Assembly (NCBI GenBank): GCA_024695725.1
Contig: JAILHQ010000069.1
Location: 1-6,423 of the forward strand
Direction of reading: 5' to 3'
Length of the DNA: 6,423 bases
Origin: Cyanobacteria bacterium RUI128
Lineage (GTDB): Bacteria > Cyanobacteriota > Vampirovibrionia > Gastranaerophilales > Gastranaerophilaceae
Shown here in pieces: positions 5,098 through 6,423 of the stretch (positions are counted from its first letter, which is position 1; each line of letters opens with the position of its first letter). Position numbers and translations under genes: made by a program. The notes below the pieces were generated by a model that was not told where the DNA came from, searched no databases, and was given only the letters and a program-made list of their open reading frames with translations.

Positions 5098-5103
5098 TAC
5101 ATC

Positions 5104-5159
5104 TATATAAAGTATATCCGTTTTCATGAATTGACTTTGTGCAAAACTCTTGTTTACAA
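5104..5159 (-). promoter_or_regulatory. Promoter-like module, copy B
   Basis: On the minus strand: TTGTAAACAA (5159-5150), 16 nt, CAATTC (5133-5128), 12 nt, ATACTTTATATA (5115-5104). It shares the 12-mer ATACTTTATATA and the spacing to CAATTC with copy A. It would start transcription near 5097, leftward. Confidence 0.45.
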
Positions 5160-5160
5160 T
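5131..5160 (+). promoter_or_regulatory. Possible sigma-70 promoter for the lipoprotein
   Basis: TTGACT (5131-5136), 18 nt, TACAAT (5155-5160): 5 of 6 matches in each box. Transcription would start near 5167 and give a leader of about 195 nt before GTG 5362. It overlaps the minus-strand module copy B, so the site could be bidirectional, or one of the two readings may be an artefact. Confidence 0.35.
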
Positions 5161-5349
5161 TCTTTACTAAAACCATCAGAACCCTGATATAACAAGATTT
5201 TTACATGGGCGCATCATGATAAAAGATTACGAATAAATTCCGCAGTCGCAGATATCGGTAAAACCTTTATGTTACAAAAAATACATATTATCTGACAAAA
5301 AATTTAGTGGTTCTGTTTTTTATACTAAGATAAAGGTAATAAACCATTT
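5161..5349 (+). other. Untranslated stretch before the lipoprotein gene
   Basis: AT-rich, no ORF of note. It holds one small perfect hairpin ATCAG-AACC-CTGAT (5175-5188), an 8-bp palindrome ATCATGAT (5213-5220), and a TATACT (5321-5326) that could be a closer -10 box but lacks a convincing -35. No riboswitch or attenuator that I recognise. Confidence 0.3.
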
Positions 5350-5355
5350 AAGGAG
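5350..5355 (+). promoter_or_regulatory. Ribosome binding site deciding a GTG start
   Basis: AAGGAG followed 6 nt later by GTG 5362. This is the best Shine-Dalgarno in the window and justifies the non-ATG start, which is needed to include the lipoprotein signal. Confidence 0.75.
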
Positions 5356-5361
5356 CAATAA

Positions 5362-5928
5362 GTGGGTAAGGTAGGCGCTATCGCAGTTGGATTAGTATTT
5401 GCAGGTGTGGCAACGGGGCTGACGGGTTGTAAAAGCGAACGACAGCCGAAATTTCCTCAGTCTGAACAGCTTCTGTCCAAATTTGTAGCCTCTCAAGACA
5501 GGGTTGAAAATATTGCATCAGGTTGGAGAGACGGCGGAATCGGTATGGCTGATGCGCAGTCGTCTATTGATTCTGCTGCATACAGAGCGGTGTTTAACAC
5601 AACTGAGGCGGTTAAAGATTCTAAGAAGGTTGCCGAGTTCAACAGGATAGCTTCACAAAACAAACTGCCTGAGTATATAAAAACAGATGTTGCAGCGGGC
5701 GTGTTTTTAGACAGACGGATAAGAGCCAACAACTTACCGTTAGATCAGTTCAAATCAGTGAACAACTATATCGGCAGTGTGGGAATAGGTAACGATTATG
5801 CCAAATCGCCAAAAAGACAGTTTGTGGTTGATTCACTGGCGTATGACAACTTTTTCGGCAAACACCAACTGAAGACTGACCGAGTTCAGAGAATGATTAA
5901 CGTGGTTTCAAGAAAGATAAAGCCTTAG
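5362..5928 (+). CDS. Small putative lipoprotein of unknown function
   Basis: A 188-residue protein starting with GTG. Residues 1-22 are a short lipoprotein signal: one early Lys3, a hydrophobic core AIAVGLVFAGVATG and a lipobox L20-T21-G22-C23, so Cys23 should be lipidated and the protein anchored to a membrane, facing the periplasm. The mature part (about 166 residues) is hydrophilic and looks mainly helical, with no catalytic motif, repeat or domain that I recognise: QSEQLLSKFVASQDRVENIA, an Ala/Ser-rich segment around AQSSIDSAAYRAVFNTTEAV, then basic segments DRRIRANN and the C-terminal VQRMINVVSRKIKP. The latter is strongly basic and amphipathic. It stands alone on its strand; its stop overlaps that of the convergent flavoprotein gene by 4 nt. 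The start and signal are well supported; the function is not inferable. Confidence 0.8.
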   Translation: MGKVGAIAVGLVFAGVATGLTGCKSERQPKFPQSEQLLSKFVASQDRVENIASGWRDGGIGMADAQSSIDSAAYRAVFNTTEAVKDSKKVAEFNRIASQNKLPEYIKTDVAAGVFLDRRIRANNLPLDQFKSVNNYIGSVGIGNDYAKSPKRQFVVDSLAYDNFFGKHQLKTDRVQRMINVVSRKIKP

Positions 5929-6423
5929 ACCATTTTTCCCATTTCGTATGCCTGCTGAACGAAAGGTGTTTGTTCGATTTCGCCTTTTTCATAAACGCCT
6001 TTGCCGCAGATATATCCACGCTCCTGCGAGCCTTCAAGACATGAGGCAAACCCTCTGAAACATTCCAGAGCAATGTCGATAACAGTCGTTGAATCTTCTG
6101 CTCCGGTCATAATGTAGTACATTTCTTTGTTTTTAATCTCGAGCCATCTTGCGACAGAACGATCAATTAAGGCTTTCATTTGTGCGTTTATGGAATAGAA
6201 ATATATCGGACTGGACAGCAACAGAACATCAGAGGCTATCATTTTTTCGAGGATTTCAGACATATCGTCTTTTATGGCACAGACACCGTTGTTTCGCTGA
6301 CAGAAATTGCAGCCGTGGCAGAAGCCGATATTTTTTGAAGCGATGAATATTTTTTCTACTTCGTGACCGGATTCTTGAGCGCCCTTCATAAAGGCATCAC
6401 AAAGTGTATCGGAATTACCGTTT
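5925..6423 (-). CDS. Flavodoxin-fold iron-sulfur-flavoprotein-like reductase, 5'-partial
   Basis: C-terminal 165 residues of an NADPH-dependent FMN reductase/flavodoxin-family protein. ATG 6389 is internal: the frame stays open to the window edge and reads NGNSDTLCDAF before it, the typical flavin-phosphate loop region, so probably only about a dozen residues are missing. Numbering from ATG 6389: C24-X2-C27-X2-C30-X6-C37 followed by IKDDM, then SSPIYFYSINAQMKALIDR (59-77), the FMN-isoalloxazine-side motif of the family. Known: archaeal Isf iron-sulfur flavoproteins carry a compact CX2CX2CX4-7C motif binding a 4Fe-4S cluster next to FMN, and this spacing fits; many database relatives carry a similar motif with untested clusters. 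Likely a cytosolic FMN-dependent electron-transfer or quinone/nitro-type reductase; the substrate is unknown. Its TAA stop overlaps the lipoprotein stop. Ordinary length and intact motifs. Confidence 0.85.
   Translation of the reverse strand, partial: NGNSDTLCDAFMKGAQESGHEVEKIFIASKNIGFCHGCNFCQRNNGVCAIKDDMSEILEKMIASDVLLLSSPIYFYSINAQMKALIDRSVARWLEIKNKEMYYIMTGAEDSTTVIDIALECFRGFASCLEGSQERGYICGKGVYEKGEIEQTPFVQQAYEMGKMV

Noticed and set aside
5493..5732. Minus-strand ORF inside the lipoprotein gene
   Set aside because: Shadow of a well-supported lipoprotein; no start signal or motif.
6149..6346. Plus-strand ORF opposite the flavoprotein gene
   Set aside because: Shadow of a conserved flavodoxin-family frame; composition and lack of motifs argue against it.
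6387..6389. ATG at 6389 (minus) as start of the flavoprotein
   Set aside because: Sequence upstream in the same frame encodes the conserved NGNSDT flavin-binding loop, so the true start lies beyond the window.

Overview
The window looks like chromosomal DNA from a low-GC, AT-rich-intergenic bacterium. My best guess is a gut Gastranaerophilales/Melainabacteria-type member of the cyanobacterial phylum. That is inference, resting on the short 'PxFxGN'-like tag at the N-terminus of the HicA-like protein, the small-residue-rich membrane protein, the archaeal-like split glutamate synthase and the overall style of the sequence. No marker gene proves the taxonomy.

Layout. (1) Positions 2-1909 (+) hold a two-gene operon fragment of a split ferredoxin-containing glutamate synthase: the end of the FMN/3Fe-4S synthase-domain subunit, then a GXGXG-domain subunit with a C-terminal 2[4Fe-4S] ferredoxin. 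A glutaminase subunit would be expected outside the window. (2) 1942-2295 (+) is a solitary HicA-like protein with an N-terminal extension and no HicB next to it. (3) 2296-2708 is intergenic. It contains stacked hairpins, an 18-bp direct repeat, a terminator pointing left and a candidate structured RNA on the minus strand. (4) 2709-3386 (-) is an unrecognised membrane-prone protein, divergent from (5) 3513-4745 (+), the AAA+ recombination factor RarA/MgsA. (6) 4746-5361 is a gene-poor stretch with a palindromic interspersed repeat, short tandem repeats, a strong leftward terminator with no gene in front of it, and a second candidate RNA. (7) 5362-5928 (+) is a small lipoprotein starting with GTG. 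It converges, with overlapping stop codons, on (8) 5925-6423 (-), a flavodoxin-fold iron-sulfur-flavoprotein-like gene that runs off the right edge.

The most interesting signal is not protein coding. The two large intergenic regions share, in the same order and at similar spacings on the minus strand, a promoter-like module, a start-like CGGGA(A/T)TTAA segment, a stem with different sequence but conserved pairing, an ACTAAAC...AAAAAATT segment and a terminator hairpin with a T run. Each unit would be about 140-145 nt. I propose them as two divergent copies of one small structured RNA. The same promoter-like module occurs a third time, correctly placed and oriented in front of the minus-strand membrane protein gene. 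All alignments were made by eye in AT-rich sequence and need computation.
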